Assembly (NCBI GenBank): GCA_009787625.1
Contig: WQSX01000020.1
Coordinates: 1-45,922, forward strand
Reading direction: 5' to 3'
Origin: Oscillospiraceae bacterium
Lineage (GTDB): Bacteria; Bacillota; Clostridia; Oscillospirales; Oscillospiraceae
DNA: 45,922 bases
How positions within the stretch are numbered: the first letter of the stretch is position 1; every line of letters begins with the position of its first letter. Made by a program: the position numbers and the translations under genes. Shown one piece after another: positions 9,003 to 15,764 of this stretch. Under the pieces are notes generated by a model. It worked only from the letters and a program-made list of their open reading frames with translations. It made no database searches and was not told where the DNA came from.

Positions 9003-9105
9003 ACAAAAAGGCGTTGCCGATAAACGGTTAGCCTAATGATTGACTACGAAAGTAGCCGCACACTTGGCTAGAGAGGGTGGCTATTTTCGTATGTCTTTAT
9101 AAATC
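9003..9105 (+). ncRNA. Predicted antisense RNA antitoxin of a type I module
   Basis: A consensus promoter at 8968-8996 points here, and the RNA has no ORF. It begins with a sequence (9010-9032) that is nearly repeated, inverted, at 9228-9252. It ends in a hairpin in which ACGAAAGTAGCC pairs with GGCTATTTTCGT through an A-T rich stem with one G-U pair. That stem is intact on this strand but has an A-C mismatch on the other, which suggests it evolved for this RNA. The RNA overlaps the last codons of the toxin gene. Its 3' end is estimated. Confidence 0.6.
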
Positions 9106-9197
9106 TTCCACGCTACGAAAGCAGACAATACAGCACATAATGCTGATATGAAAGTCAGTGCAAGCATGAGAATATCATATAAACCTACGAGCCTCAC
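9081..9197 (-). CDS. Small holin-like type I toxin
   Basis: A 38-residue peptide with one membrane helix (core YDILMLALTFISAL then CAVLSAF) and a charged tail (KIYKDIRK). This is the layout of the holin-like/Fst-type toxins that damage the membrane and are held off by antisense RNA. The GTG at 9197 directly follows a GGGG run, so the exact start is uncertain; the ATG at 9167 would give 28 residues. A consensus promoter lies at 9261-9289 and a convergent antisense RNA promoter at 8968-8996. The 5' and 3' ends of the mRNA are complementary (9228-9252 with 9010-9032), typical of type I toxin messages with long-range folding. Confidence 0.6.
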   Translation of the reverse strand: MRLVGLYDILMLALTFISALCAVLSAFVAWKIYKDIRK

Positions 9198-9260
9198 CCC
9201 CTTTGCTATAGCATTCGAGGGTTACAGCTAACCGCCTATCCGTTGGCAACGCCGATAGTC

Positions 9261-9289
9261 ATTCTACAACCGTTACCGCTTCATGTCAA
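9261..9289 (-). promoter_or_regulatory. Promoter of the holin-like toxin mRNA
   Basis: On the minus strand TTGACA (9284-9289), 17-base spacer, TAGAAT (9261-9266). The predicted start near 9254 places the inverted-repeat arm 9228-9252 at the very 5' end of the message. Confidence 0.75.
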
Positions 9290-9299
9290 TTTATTTTTC

Positions 9300-9333
9300 G
9301 CCGCCGATGGGTTACACTGTCGGTGGCTTTTTT
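9300..9333 (+). terminator. Rho-independent terminator
   Basis: GCCGCCGA (9300-9307) pairs with TCGGTGGC (9320-9327), followed by six T and a further T-rich run. It would stop rightward transcription that reads through the type I module. Confidence 0.65.
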
Positions 9334-9340
9334 GCGTTTT

Positions 9341-9574
9341 TTAGCTTTCCCAGTCGATATCGCTGTGTGAGATTGTTTCACCACGCTCATAATCTGCTTG
9401 TGATTCTGCTATGGCAGCAAGGTCAGCAGGTGTTGCGATATCCTCCGGCAAAAGACGATTCATGTATTTTGCTGCCTGTTTCGAGTATTCAGGCTCTTTT
9501 GTACTTTTTTGGTGTGGACTCACGCACACATCCCTCGTTTCGTTCAAATATGCACTTTTCTGCAGTGGACTCAC
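9341..9574 (-). CDS. Antitoxin-like small protein, start uncertain
   Basis: The C-terminal 40 residues (from MNRLLPEDIATP to the end, with QADYERGETISHSDIDW) resemble the acidic toxin-binding tail of Phd/RelB-type antitoxins. The N-terminal part looks unlike a protein domain: two GTGAGTCCAC direct repeats, 51 bp apart, create it. No good ribosome site precedes the GTG at 9574, so translation may start at the ATG at 9463. No toxin gene follows. It may be an orphan or truncated antitoxin. Confidence 0.35.
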   Translation of the reverse strand: MSPLQKSAYLNETRDVCVSPHQKSTKEPEYSKQAAKYMNRLLPEDIATPADLAAIAESQADYERGETISHSDIDWES

Positions 9575-9628
9575 TTTTTAACCTGTAGGTTTTGTTTAGG
9601 TTATGCTTTGGGTTTTATCCAGGTTATT

Positions 9629-9679
9629 TTTTGCTAACCCTTTTGCTTGATTTTTGCTTGCCGTTTTGCTATAGCAAAA
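9629..9679. repeat. Helically phased TTTTGCT repeats with a palindrome
   Basis: TTTTGCT occurs at 9629, 9641, 9652 and 9664, spaced 12, 11 and 12 bases. The last copy is half of the perfect 16-bp palindrome TTTTGCTATAGCAAAA (9664-9679). AGGTT-type repeats precede it between 9585 and 9626. The roughly one-turn spacing suggests a protein-binding array on one face of the DNA. It lies in the 250-bp gap downstream of the XRE gene. Role unknown. Confidence 0.55.
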
Positions 9680-9824
9680 TTATTTAGCATTTTGGGTTTC
9701 TGGAAAACCGACTGTTTTTCTCGCTTTTGGAACAGGTGAATTATGACTACCAGAATGTCACCAAATGTCTACCAAAAAGTTACCATATGCGCTACAAAAC
9801 AGATTGTCAGGTTATTTTCGTCTG

Positions 9825-10406
9825 CTACGAATCCTCACCACTGTCTGTGTCAGAACTTTCTGGACTATTTATTTCAAACTCAGATATATCGTTGTCAGTG
9901 GTAGCGGCTGTATTTTCTTTGTGTCCGAGATATTTAATGAACTCTAATGCAGTTTTTAGAGAGTCTGGAGATAACTCATCTATTTTTTCGCCAAGCGTGT
10001 TTTTCAAATCATTCAATGCATGGTCGTATACTCTTTGCACTACTTCTCTAGGCGTTACTACTTGCTGTTCAGGAATCATATTATCGCTATCGCTTGGGTC
10101 TACAGGAGTTTCAGAATCAAACACTCTTTTTATTGCCTCAAGGTCATAAAGCGCAACTTTCTCACCTTTATAAAAAGTATACTCCCGAGGAACTTGGAGT
10201 TCCAAAGAAAAATCTCCCGGGTAAAGCTCCAATACACCAACACCTAACGCATTTGCAATTTTTTGGAGGGTTTCAAATTTGGGGTTGCGCTTGCCACTCT
10301 CGTATTGGGCTACTGAAGCTTCCGAGATATTCATACGCTTTCCTAGCTCTTTTTGTGTTAATTTTGTTGCTTTCCGAATCGCTTTTATTTTTTCCGCAGT
10401 CGTCAA
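9825..10406 (-). CDS. XRE-family repressor with C-terminal extension
   Basis: The N-terminal 60 residues form a Cro/CI helix-turn-helix (KLTQKELGKRM, ISEASVAQYESGKR). The remaining 130 residues are acidic with no recognised domain. The start is taken as TTG at 10406 because GGGGTGAT lies just upstream and because the protein then begins MTTAEKIK as in related regulators. It is divergent from a second small XRE gene (10548) across an intergenic region containing repeated CTTTAGA sites. This is the arrangement of a lysogeny-type switch, and it probably controls the element's rightward operon. Confidence 0.87.
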   Translation of the reverse strand: MTTAEKIKAIRKATKLTQKELGKRMNISEASVAQYESGKRNPKFETLQKIANALGVGVLELYPGDFSLELQVPREYTFYKGEKVALYDLEAIKRVFDSETPVDPSDSDNMIPEQQVVTPREVVQRVYDHALNDLKNTLGEKIDELSPDSLKTALEFIKYLGHKENTAATTDNDISEFEINSPESSDTDSGEDS

Positions 10407-10486
10407 GAAAATCACCCCATTGCTCACTATAGCACACTTTGAAAATAATGTAAACAATAAACTTTAGAAAAACATAAAGAAAAGCC

Positions 10487-10540
10487 TTGACTTTAGAAAA
10501 CGATTAAGTTATACTTTAGAGTATTCTAAACTTTAGGAGG
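10487..10540 (+). promoter_or_regulatory. Rightward promoter with operator dyad and RBS
   Basis: TTGACT (10487-10492), 17-base spacer, TATACT (10510-10515). CTTTAGA-type half sites recur at 10462, 10491, 10514 and 10531, and TTTAGA-GTAT-TCTAAA (10515-10530) is a clean dyad over the start point. AGGAGG (10535-10540) serves the gene at 10548. A repressor, probably the XRE protein encoded at 9825-10406, is likely to bind here. Confidence 0.75.
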
Positions 10541-10547
10541 CGTTAAA

Positions 10548-10772
10548 ATGATAAGCAGTACAAGAGGAATTCGCATAGACAGGGTGAGATTTGTAAGTGA
10601 ATTAAAGCGGCGCAACATGACCCAGAACCGCTTGACTGAACTCTCAGGAGTATCTCGTGCAACTTTGAGTTCAGTATCGGGAGGGAAATCGGTATCGAGC
10701 GATACAGCGCAAAAGATAGCAGACGCGTTGCAGTTGCCGCTTGAGAAATTGCTTGAAAGGAGTGATTTTTGA
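10548..10772 (+). CDS. Small XRE-family regulator (Cro-like)
   Basis: A 74-residue single-domain helix-turn-helix protein (NMTQNRLTELSGVSRATLSS, then ALQLPLEKLLE). AGGAGG lies 7 nt upstream. It is the first gene of the long rightward operon and divergent from the larger XRE repressor, the position of a Cro-type switch partner. Its stop codon overlaps the start of the next gene (TGATG). Confidence 0.88.
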   Translation: MISSTRGIRIDRVRFVSELKRRNMTQNRLTELSGVSRATLSSVSGGKSVSSDTAQKIADALQLPLEKLLERSDF

Positions 10773-11035
10773 TGTTACAGGCATTGCAAGAACTCATCGA
10801 GGTCGCCGAGGAAATGGCGAAAAGGAAAGAATCCGAAATCAACACATTGTATACACAGCTCATTGATGTAAAAATGGATGTGTCACTGAAAGACAAGGCA
10901 CATGAACTGGGCATTTGCGGACTTAAGATTTACGCTGATTATCGTTTTGAAACAGGGAAAATACAGGCGTATAGCGAAGCAAAAGCTCATTTTCATCAAA
11001 CGCTGAACGTTTTGTCTGAAGGTGGAGGGTACTAA
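10772..11035 (+). CDS. Hypothetical helical protein
   Basis: An 87-residue charged, mainly helical protein with no family I recognise. It starts at the ATG that overlaps the previous stop by one base, with AGGAG 9 nt upstream. Translational coupling to the Cro-like gene makes a small regulatory or replication accessory role plausible. Confidence 0.65.
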   Translation: MLQALQELIEVAEEMAKRKESEINTLYTQLIDVKMDVSLKDKAHELGICGLKIYADYRFETGKIQAYSEAKAHFHQTLNVLSEGGGY

Positions 11036-11095
11036 TGTGTAAAAAGTCCAACTACCGCAACGATGGAAGCACTTGAATCGAAAGTGGGTGAAAGA

Positions 11096-11350
11096 ATGAA
11101 ACTCGGTAGATTATTTTACGACTCCTCTGAGCAGCGACTAAATATCCGGTTCGAAGACGGAACATATTCTGGCGGTCTTCGCTGCGGCGACGGTTTGGAG
11201 TTTCGGACTGTTGATTTTACAAAAAGCCGTCTCGGTGATGAAGCGTGGGTGCATACTAGCATTGAATATTGCCACACGGAGCAGGAATGGTATCTTGTCG
11301 GACTGTACAGCCCTGGCGAAATCCCAGTTCATAATCTTGTCAGGAAGTAG
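11096..11350 (+). CDS. DUF5348-family protein
   Basis: An 84-residue beta-rich protein. The pattern LFYDSSEQRLNIRFEDGT then GLRCGDGLEFR and the closing YSPGEIPVHNLVRK is that of DUF5348, common in clostridial integrative elements and of unknown function. The ATG at 11096 is preferred because GGGTG precedes it; the upstream ATG at 11063 has no ribosome site. Confidence 0.7.
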   Translation: MKLGRLFYDSSEQRLNIRFEDGTYSGGLRCGDGLEFRTVDFTKSRLGDEAWVHTSIEYCHTEQEWYLVGLYSPGEIPVHNLVRK

Positions 11351-11412
11351 TGTAGGCGCATAAACGCCATTATATATTGTCAAAATTAAGCACAAAAAGG
11401 GGTGTGACGCAA

Positions 11413-11673
11413 ATGTCAGAGAAAGTTATTGGAAAACGAAAAAGATACGTTCCCATCAGCGAGTATTGTAAACAATCGGGGCTGAGCTACGCAACTGTCA
11501 AACACATGATCAAGAGTGGGCAGCTTCCGCATATCCTCACTGAAGGTGGACACGAAAAAATCGACACTCAGAGCGGAATCGATGCGTTCACAGTGTTGCG
11601 ACGGTTTGATGAGCTTGAAAAACGCTTGGAGTCGATCGATAAGTTGTGTAAACATCTTGGTGTTGCTACATGA
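11413..11673 (+). CDS. Excisionase-like DNA-binding protein
   Basis: An 86-residue protein with a MerR/excisionase-type winged helix (YVPISEYCKQSGLSYATVKH, then KSGQLPHILT) followed by a helical tail. Such proteins bend att-site DNA for excision or bind small operators. GGGGTG lies upstream of the ATG at 11413. Its stop overlaps the next start (TGATG). Confidence 0.7.
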   Translation: MSEKVIGKRKRYVPISEYCKQSGLSYATVKHMIKSGQLPHILTEGGHEKIDTQSGIDAFTVLRRFDELEKRLESIDKLCKHLGVAT

Positions 11674-11831
11674 TGCCTCGGATTGCGTCGGAAATCGAGC
11701 AGACACTTTTTTCTATGGGCGTTGTCGGTATAGTGACTTTCAGATGTCACCGCAACTTAACGGCCGGAGTGTTTGTCAATGGTGAATTTTTCGGGCTGTG
11801 GTGTGTTTGTAAAAAAGTATTCTTGAAGTAG
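11673..11831 (+). CDS. Small hypothetical protein
   Basis: A 52-residue ORF. It begins one base inside the previous stop codon (TGATG) and ends 8 bases before the next start, so it fills the gap exactly. The segment AGVFVNGEFFGLWC resembles short proteins seen beside replication genes of clostridial elements, with the motif VNGEYFG. Function unknown. Confidence 0.6.
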   Translation: MPRIASEIEQTLFSMGVVGIVTFRCHRNLTAGVFVNGEFFGLWCVCKKVFLK

Positions 11832-11839
11832 GTGGGAAC

Positions 11840-12175
11840 TTGAAACATGATAATGTCTATTTTTTGCAATTGTCCCGAATCATTTTCAATGATGATAATT
11901 ATAAATCATTGTCAACGCACGCTCGCTGGCTGTACGTGGTACTTAACGAGTTAGAGCACAGGTTCACAGGAGAAAACACTGATTTCTTTTACAGAACTAA
12001 CAGGGACTTAGCAACAGATGCCCAAATGTCAGAGTCTACACTCAAAAGGGCGAAAAAAGAACTCGAGGATACTGATTTGATTGAAACATGGCAATCTCAT
12101 TTTGTCAGCGATAAAGGAACTAAGAAAGAAAAACTATCCGCTATGCACTTCACTTGTTATCGTATTAGGAAGTGA
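11840..12175 (+). CDS. Winged-helix replication-type protein
   Basis: A 111-residue protein with the pattern SLSTHARWLYVVLNELEHR, NRDLATDAQMSESTLKRAK and a basic end. This is the N-terminal winged-helix of RepA/DnaD-like replication initiators, shorter than full initiators. The start is TTG at 11840, with GTAGGTGGG just upstream. It is followed immediately by five iterons and an AT-rich stretch, so it may bind its own origin. Confidence 0.65.
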   Translation: MKHDNVYFLQLSRIIFNDDNYKSLSTHARWLYVVLNELEHRFTGENTDFFYRTNRDLATDAQMSESTLKRAKKELEDTDLIETWQSHFVSDKGTKKEKLSAMHFTCYRIRK

Positions 12176-12365
12176 GCAAAAGTTCATATTGGACTTTTGC
12201 TATATAGGCAAAGGTTCATATTGACACCAAGGGCAAAGGTTCATATTGGACTGGGGCAAAAGTTCATATTGACCCAAGGCAAAGGTTCATATTGGACCAC
12301 TAATATAATAATATAATTAATCTAAGAATAGATATATTTAAGAATTGGATATATTTAATTTAATA
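12176..12365. repeat. Iteron array and AT-rich region, candidate replication origin
   Basis: Five direct repeats of GCAAARGTTCATATTG(G)AC start at 12176, 12208, 12233, 12256 and 12279. The last three are spaced 25 and 23 and 23 bases apart. The first copy is extended into a hairpin (GCAAAAGT pairs with ACTTTTGC at 12193-12200). From 12300 to 12365 the sequence is almost purely A/T. Iterons beside an AT-rich unwinding region just after a winged-helix replication-type gene match plasmid, phage and satellite origins. Confidence 0.7.
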
Positions 12366-12453
12366 TTATCGCAAGTAGCATAGTTTTCGCATTTGACGAA
12401 GCGAAAACGCCATGTGAGAAACGAAAAAACTAATCGAAGAAGGAGAATCGAAT

Positions 12454-12651
12454 ATGATCGAAAAACTAAAAACCAAAGACAGAGACAAAACCGCTGAATT
12501 ACTGGAAGCATTCAATCGGATTTCCCCGGAGCACCAAGAATATCTGTTGGTTGTTGCCAAGGGGTTGACTGGAGATGACAGAGCTGTCGATGAAACGGTA
12601 ATCGAGGAAGCGGAAAACAACAAAGAAAAGGCTCCCCCACCTAGCAAGTAG
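12454..12651 (+). CDS. Small hypothetical protein
   Basis: A 65-residue acidic protein with AAGGAG 7 nt before its ATG. The middle reads LEAFNRISPEHQEYLLVVAKGL, a pattern seen in small phage and element proteins next to regulators. The C-terminus is charged and ends in a short proline run. Function unknown. A GGGGCGG/CCGCCCC hairpin (12669-12693) follows it. Confidence 0.6.
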   Translation: MIEKLKTKDRDKTAELLEAFNRISPEHQEYLLVVAKGLTGDDRAVDETVIEEAENNKEKAPPPSK

Positions 12652-12737
12652 AAAGAGCCGAAACCTACGGGGCGGATAACCTGCCACCGCCCCTAGGATA
12701 ACACAATAGGCAGGAGAAATCAATAGGAGATTTTAGA

Positions 12738-13181
12738 ATGAATGATATTACAAACAACAGCACAGTGACACACCTAGAGCAAACAAGAATAATTGATGAA
12801 AGTGGTTATAGAGGTTATCGTAGCGAATTTGACCGGGACAATAGCTATTATGAAAAATTTGATGGTATGGAAACATCACAGGTTCAGGAAATAATTAAGT
12901 TCAAAGATAAAAATACCGCCCTCTTTGACAAGCGTTGGCAATCAGCTTGTGAAGTAATTGACACAATAGCAGAAAAAATCGAAATTGACCCTAAAACATG
13001 CGGACATCACATTTACGGTATTAAATGGAATCACGAAACAGCAACAGCAAGCAGTGATTTGGCAGACGAACTTGACAAATATTTTAACAAAAGCGGCGAA
13101 AAAGTGAAACTAAAAAAGCGCATTAGCGAACTTGAAAAGGAAAACGAAATATTACGCACGCTTGCAAGACAAGCGGTATAG
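12738..13181 (+). CDS. Hypothetical protein with C-terminal coiled coil
   Basis: A 147-residue protein, acidic at the N-terminus, ending in a heptad-patterned segment (KLKKRISELEKENEILRTLA). TAGGAG precedes the ATG. No family recognised. It is part of the rightward operon of short genes. Confidence 0.65.
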   Translation: MNDITNNSTVTHLEQTRIIDESGYRGYRSEFDRDNSYYEKFDGMETSQVQEIIKFKDKNTALFDKRWQSACEVIDTIAEKIEIDPKTCGHHIYGIKWNHETATASSDLADELDKYFNKSGEKVKLKKRISELEKENEILRTLARQAV

Positions 13182-13234
13182 CAAATAAGCAGAGCCGAGC
13201 TGGGGCGGTTCTCCCCGGCAGAAATGGAGAAAAA

Positions 13235-13459
13235 ATGAGTACAATCAGAGCCATGAAAATGAAAAACAATAACGTAGCTGAAAAAACAAAATCACCCACG
13301 TCAAATCGTAGCGAGGCAGTCAGGTACACGGATGGCGATATATGCCGTCGGTGCTGTGCAAGTGTTCTTGCATCCGAACATTGCCATCGTTTCGGCCAGC
13401 GTTATCAAAGTTCAAGCAAAATGCAACGAAAGGAGAATTTTTACAATGCAACACAATGA
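13235..13459 (+). CDS. Small basic cysteine-containing protein
   Basis: A 74-residue protein with GGAG 5 nt before the ATG. It has a short cluster DICRRCCASV. The 3' end overlaps the next gene by 14 bases. No family recognised; coding status is supported mainly by the ribosome site and position. Confidence 0.4.
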   Translation: MSTIRAMKMKNNNVAEKTKSPTSNRSEAVRYTDGDICRRCCASVLASEHCHRFGQRYQSSSKMQRKENFYNATQ

Positions 13460-13643
13460 ACCATCTGCAAGGTCATTCAGCGAAATGAGCGAGAAGAATC
13501 TTAATGACAGAGTGCTTGAAATGTTCAGTTGTTTGTTACCGCAAGAACAATGTTTTGTTATTGCCCTTCTTCGAACTGTTGTGAAGAATAATCAGGCGGA
13601 AGAAAGCGAAAAAACCCTTGCACAACCTACCGACCAAAGTTGA
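13446..13643 (+). CDS. Small hypothetical protein
   Basis: A 65-residue protein starting at the ATG at 13446, which has AAGGAG 8 nt upstream. The frame continues further upstream but without a ribosome site. The core NDRVLEMFSCLLPQEQC is amphipathic helix. Function unknown. Confidence 0.55.
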   Translation: MQHNEPSARSFSEMSEKNLNDRVLEMFSCLLPQEQCFVIALLRTVVKNNQAEESEKTLAQPTDQS

Positions 13644-13760
13644 CCGTGCAAGAGCACCTACAAAAGCAGGATGGGGATATTCTAACCCTATTCGTCTGAA
13701 AAATCAAGGAAAAATAAAAATGAAAGGTTGCCACACAAAGGTGTTGCACAGAATGGAAAT

Positions 13761-13907
13761 ATGGATATTACAGAGATCTTAAAAAGTTTGTTCGCAAGAA
13801 TCATGCTTATGGATGAACGTGAAGTCGCTGAATTTGCTGAGTTGGTGCGCCAGCTAAAGAATCAACTCCCAGCACAACAATTATGTGAAAGTGAGGTAGA
13901 TGTGTAA
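13761..13907 (+). CDS. Small helical protein
   Basis: A 48-residue ORF too short for most gene finders. Its TAA overlaps the start of the next gene (TAATG at 13905-13909), and its composition is regular: DITEILKSLF, then DEREVAEFAELVRQLKNQL. The similarity of the VLEMFSCLL/EILKSLFAR patterns to the preceding gene hints that the two are related. The ribosome site is weak. Confidence 0.5.
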   Translation: MDITEILKSLFARIMLMDEREVAEFAELVRQLKNQLPAQQLCESEVDV

Positions 13908-14254
13908 TGGCAAATTATAACGAAAGCTTAGCTGAAAAATTATTTTTTGGAGTTTATGACGATATTTCACACAATCCGGAGGAAGAGTTTTATCATGATC
14001 GGCTTATCGAGAGTATACACTCAATTGCGGGAACTAAGTACATTGAATTTTCCATAACAAGCCACTTTGAAAATATTGTGGAACCAATGTCTCGCGCCAT
14101 ACGGATGCAGGGGTTCAAACTTGGTTTTAGTCTTGCATTCAAGCTTATGCTTGAGACGAACGGAGCACATGAAAAAGAAATATCTCAAGTAGAGGATGAG
14201 TACAGAAGGTATTCCACACCGCTAAAGAAAAAGCAGTCAGGCGGTACATTATGA
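13907..14254 (+). CDS. Hypothetical protein (DUF6809-like)
   Basis: A 115-residue protein. The segment AIRMQGFKLGFSLAFKLMLE near residue 65-85 resembles the glycine-containing helix (EKGFRDGARLMME) of DUF6809 proteins common in clostridial elements. It is translationally coupled to both neighbours: TAATG at its start and ATGA at its end. Function unknown. Confidence 0.6.
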   Translation: MANYNESLAEKLFFGVYDDISHNPEEEFYHDRLIESIHSIAGTKYIEFSITSHFENIVEPMSRAIRMQGFKLGFSLAFKLMLETNGAHEKEISQVEDEYRRYSTPLKKKQSGGTL

Positions 14255-14424
14255 CTGACGTGACCAAAGTGAAGATATCATCACGGAATCTAAAAGATAT
14301 CGAAAATCTGATTGAATTGTTCAAACCAAACATTGTAAAAGAGAAAATTATCGTAAAAGAGAAGGTCGAGCCATGCAAAACTCAATATTTCAACGCTTAT
14401 CTCGAACTTAAAAAGAATGCTTGA
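14251..14424 (+). CDS. Small hypothetical protein
   Basis: A 57-residue ORF starting in the ATGA overlap with the preceding stop. It contains a lysine-rich repeat (IVKEKIIVKEKVE). Coupling to the upstream gene is the main support. It ends the first run of small genes before a 190-bp structured gap. Confidence 0.5.
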   Translation: MTDVTKVKISSRNLKDIENLIELFKPNIVKEKIIVKEKVEPCKTQYFNAYLELKKNA

Positions 14425-14471
14425 CTTTTCACTTCTTGGGTGTTATTATCGGGACGTTAGTACCCTCCGCA

Positions 14472-14567
14472 GGCGTGCGGGGACGCCGAATTTTCAGGCA
14501 TGGGAAGACAGTTTTGCTGTTTCCTGTGCCTTTTTTTGCGTTTTTCTACATTTTTTTCGCAAAAAAA
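14472..14567. repeat. Two inverted repeats in the gap before the phage-like genes
   Basis: GGCGT (14472-14476) pairs with ACGCC (14483-14487) in a GC-rich hairpin. TTTTTTTGCG (14531-14540) is the exact inverse of CGCAAAAAAA (14558-14567). The 189-bp gap 14425-14613 has no convincing gene. A boundary between the replication-type and structural-type genes, with termination on either strand, would fit. Confidence 0.45.
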
Positions 14568-14613
14568 GTCCGGGGAACGGCAGGCAAATATTAAAAATGG
14601 GGGGTAAATTTTT

Positions 14614-15144
14614 ATGGTAGTACCAATGGAACTTTTTTGCGCGGTGTGTGATTTTCTCGAAAAAGAAATTGCACCTAAGTTCAAACTCAAAACCGTAGAC
14701 ATCCATGGCAGCGAAACTAAGAGACACCCACAAATAATCCGTTCAGGGTGGGCATTGCCAAAAAGTATTGACAGCAACGACAGCGAGGATGAAATTTATC
14801 CTTGCATAATTCCACGTGTCAGGAAGTTATCAAATATTGCTAACGCCCGTGAGAGCGTTGTGGTGCTCCGAATCATGGTTGGAGTTTATGACCCTGGCGC
14901 GTATACGAAGGATGGAAAGTTTATTGATGATGGCAGTGGATTTAGAGATTTTTGGAATCTTGTAGAAACCACGCGCCAAGAGCTCTTTACACGCCACACA
15001 CTCGACAACAAATTCAGGATTCATGACGATTTCTTTGAAGCGGAGATTATCGACGAGCAGGTTTATCCGTACTGGGAAGGCTACTGTGATACAAAGTGGG
15101 ATGTTATATATCCTTTACCACATTTAGATGAAAAAATGTTCTGA
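14614..15144 (+). CDS. Phage tail-terminator-like protein
   Basis: A 176-residue protein with a run of GGGGGG as a ribosome site. The pattern of a central beta strand (VVVLRIMVGVYDPG) followed by GSGFRDFWNLVETTRQ and a closing YPYWEGYCDTKWDV strand matches small head-tail or tail-terminator proteins of siphophages. The nearby GpZ-like gene supports a tail role. I place the family only tentatively. Confidence 0.5.
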   Translation: MVVPMELFCAVCDFLEKEIAPKFKLKTVDIHGSETKRHPQIIRSGWALPKSIDSNDSEDEIYPCIIPRVRKLSNIANARESVVVLRIMVGVYDPGAYTKDGKFIDDGSGFRDFWNLVETTRQELFTRHTLDNKFRIHDDFFEAEIIDEQVYPYWEGYCDTKWDVIYPLPHLDEKMF

Positions 15145-15208
15145 TGAACTACACAAGAAAAGAAAGCTTTACAGCTTTAATTGATAAAAATTATTAGGAG
15201 GATGAAAA

Positions 15209-15763
15209 ATGTCGCGAGCAGGAACCCGATTAAATGGATACGTATCTAACGCATCGAAAACTGAAGAGCTGGAGGAAGCTCTCAGTACTTTAGCGAAGTT
15301 CGAGGGCGAATACTACAAACAATCACGAAAAGAAGAGCAAAAGTCTCTCGCAGCGGAAAGAGGGGGTGCGTTGAACCCCAGCAACTCAACGACTACAAAA
15401 CAGAGCTACAAAACAGCATTTTCATCTGCTCAAAGTGATGACGTGCTGGCTGAAGAGTATTTATTGGAGCATATGGCAAAATTGGCTCGTGGAGAATTTA
15501 TTAGCGAACAGGAAGAGAACTTGGTAGAACTTTTGATTGAGAATCCAGCGTCCCACGATGACGAAAGTCTTACAGTTGAAGAAAAGGAGCTACTTGCGTA
15601 TGCAGCAAAGTCGGCAACGGATGGATCCCATTTCAACTATCAGAAAGCCACGGCCGGATCAGGTGCAACTTCCAATTTACCAAGTTCAGGCAATGGTGAA
15701 GTTCTTTCAGCCGAAGAACAAGAACTCTTAGCATATGCTAAGACACTGAATAGGGGGATATAA
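15209..15763 (+). CDS. Hypothetical protein with internal repeats
   Basis: A 184-residue protein with AGGAGG 7 nt before the start. The C-terminal half repeats the unit (L)T/SxEE(K/Q)ELLAYA at about residues 121-132 and 166-177, separated by a Ser/Gly-rich linker; a related ISEQEENLVELL lies before them. The short repeats look like binding modules. No family recognised. It ends 1 base before the next start. Confidence 0.65.
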   Translation: MSRAGTRLNGYVSNASKTEELEEALSTLAKFEGEYYKQSRKEEQKSLAAERGGALNPSNSTTTKQSYKTAFSSAQSDDVLAEEYLLEHMAKLARGEFISEQEENLVELLIENPASHDDESLTVEEKELLAYAAKSATDGSHFNYQKATAGSGATSNLPSSGNGEVLSAEEQELLAYAKTLNRGI

Positions 15764-15764
15764 A

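Noticed and set aside
14417-14620. A 67-codon ORF before the tail-like gene
   Set aside because: It spans the inverted repeats and poly-T tracts, has no ribosome site and odd composition.
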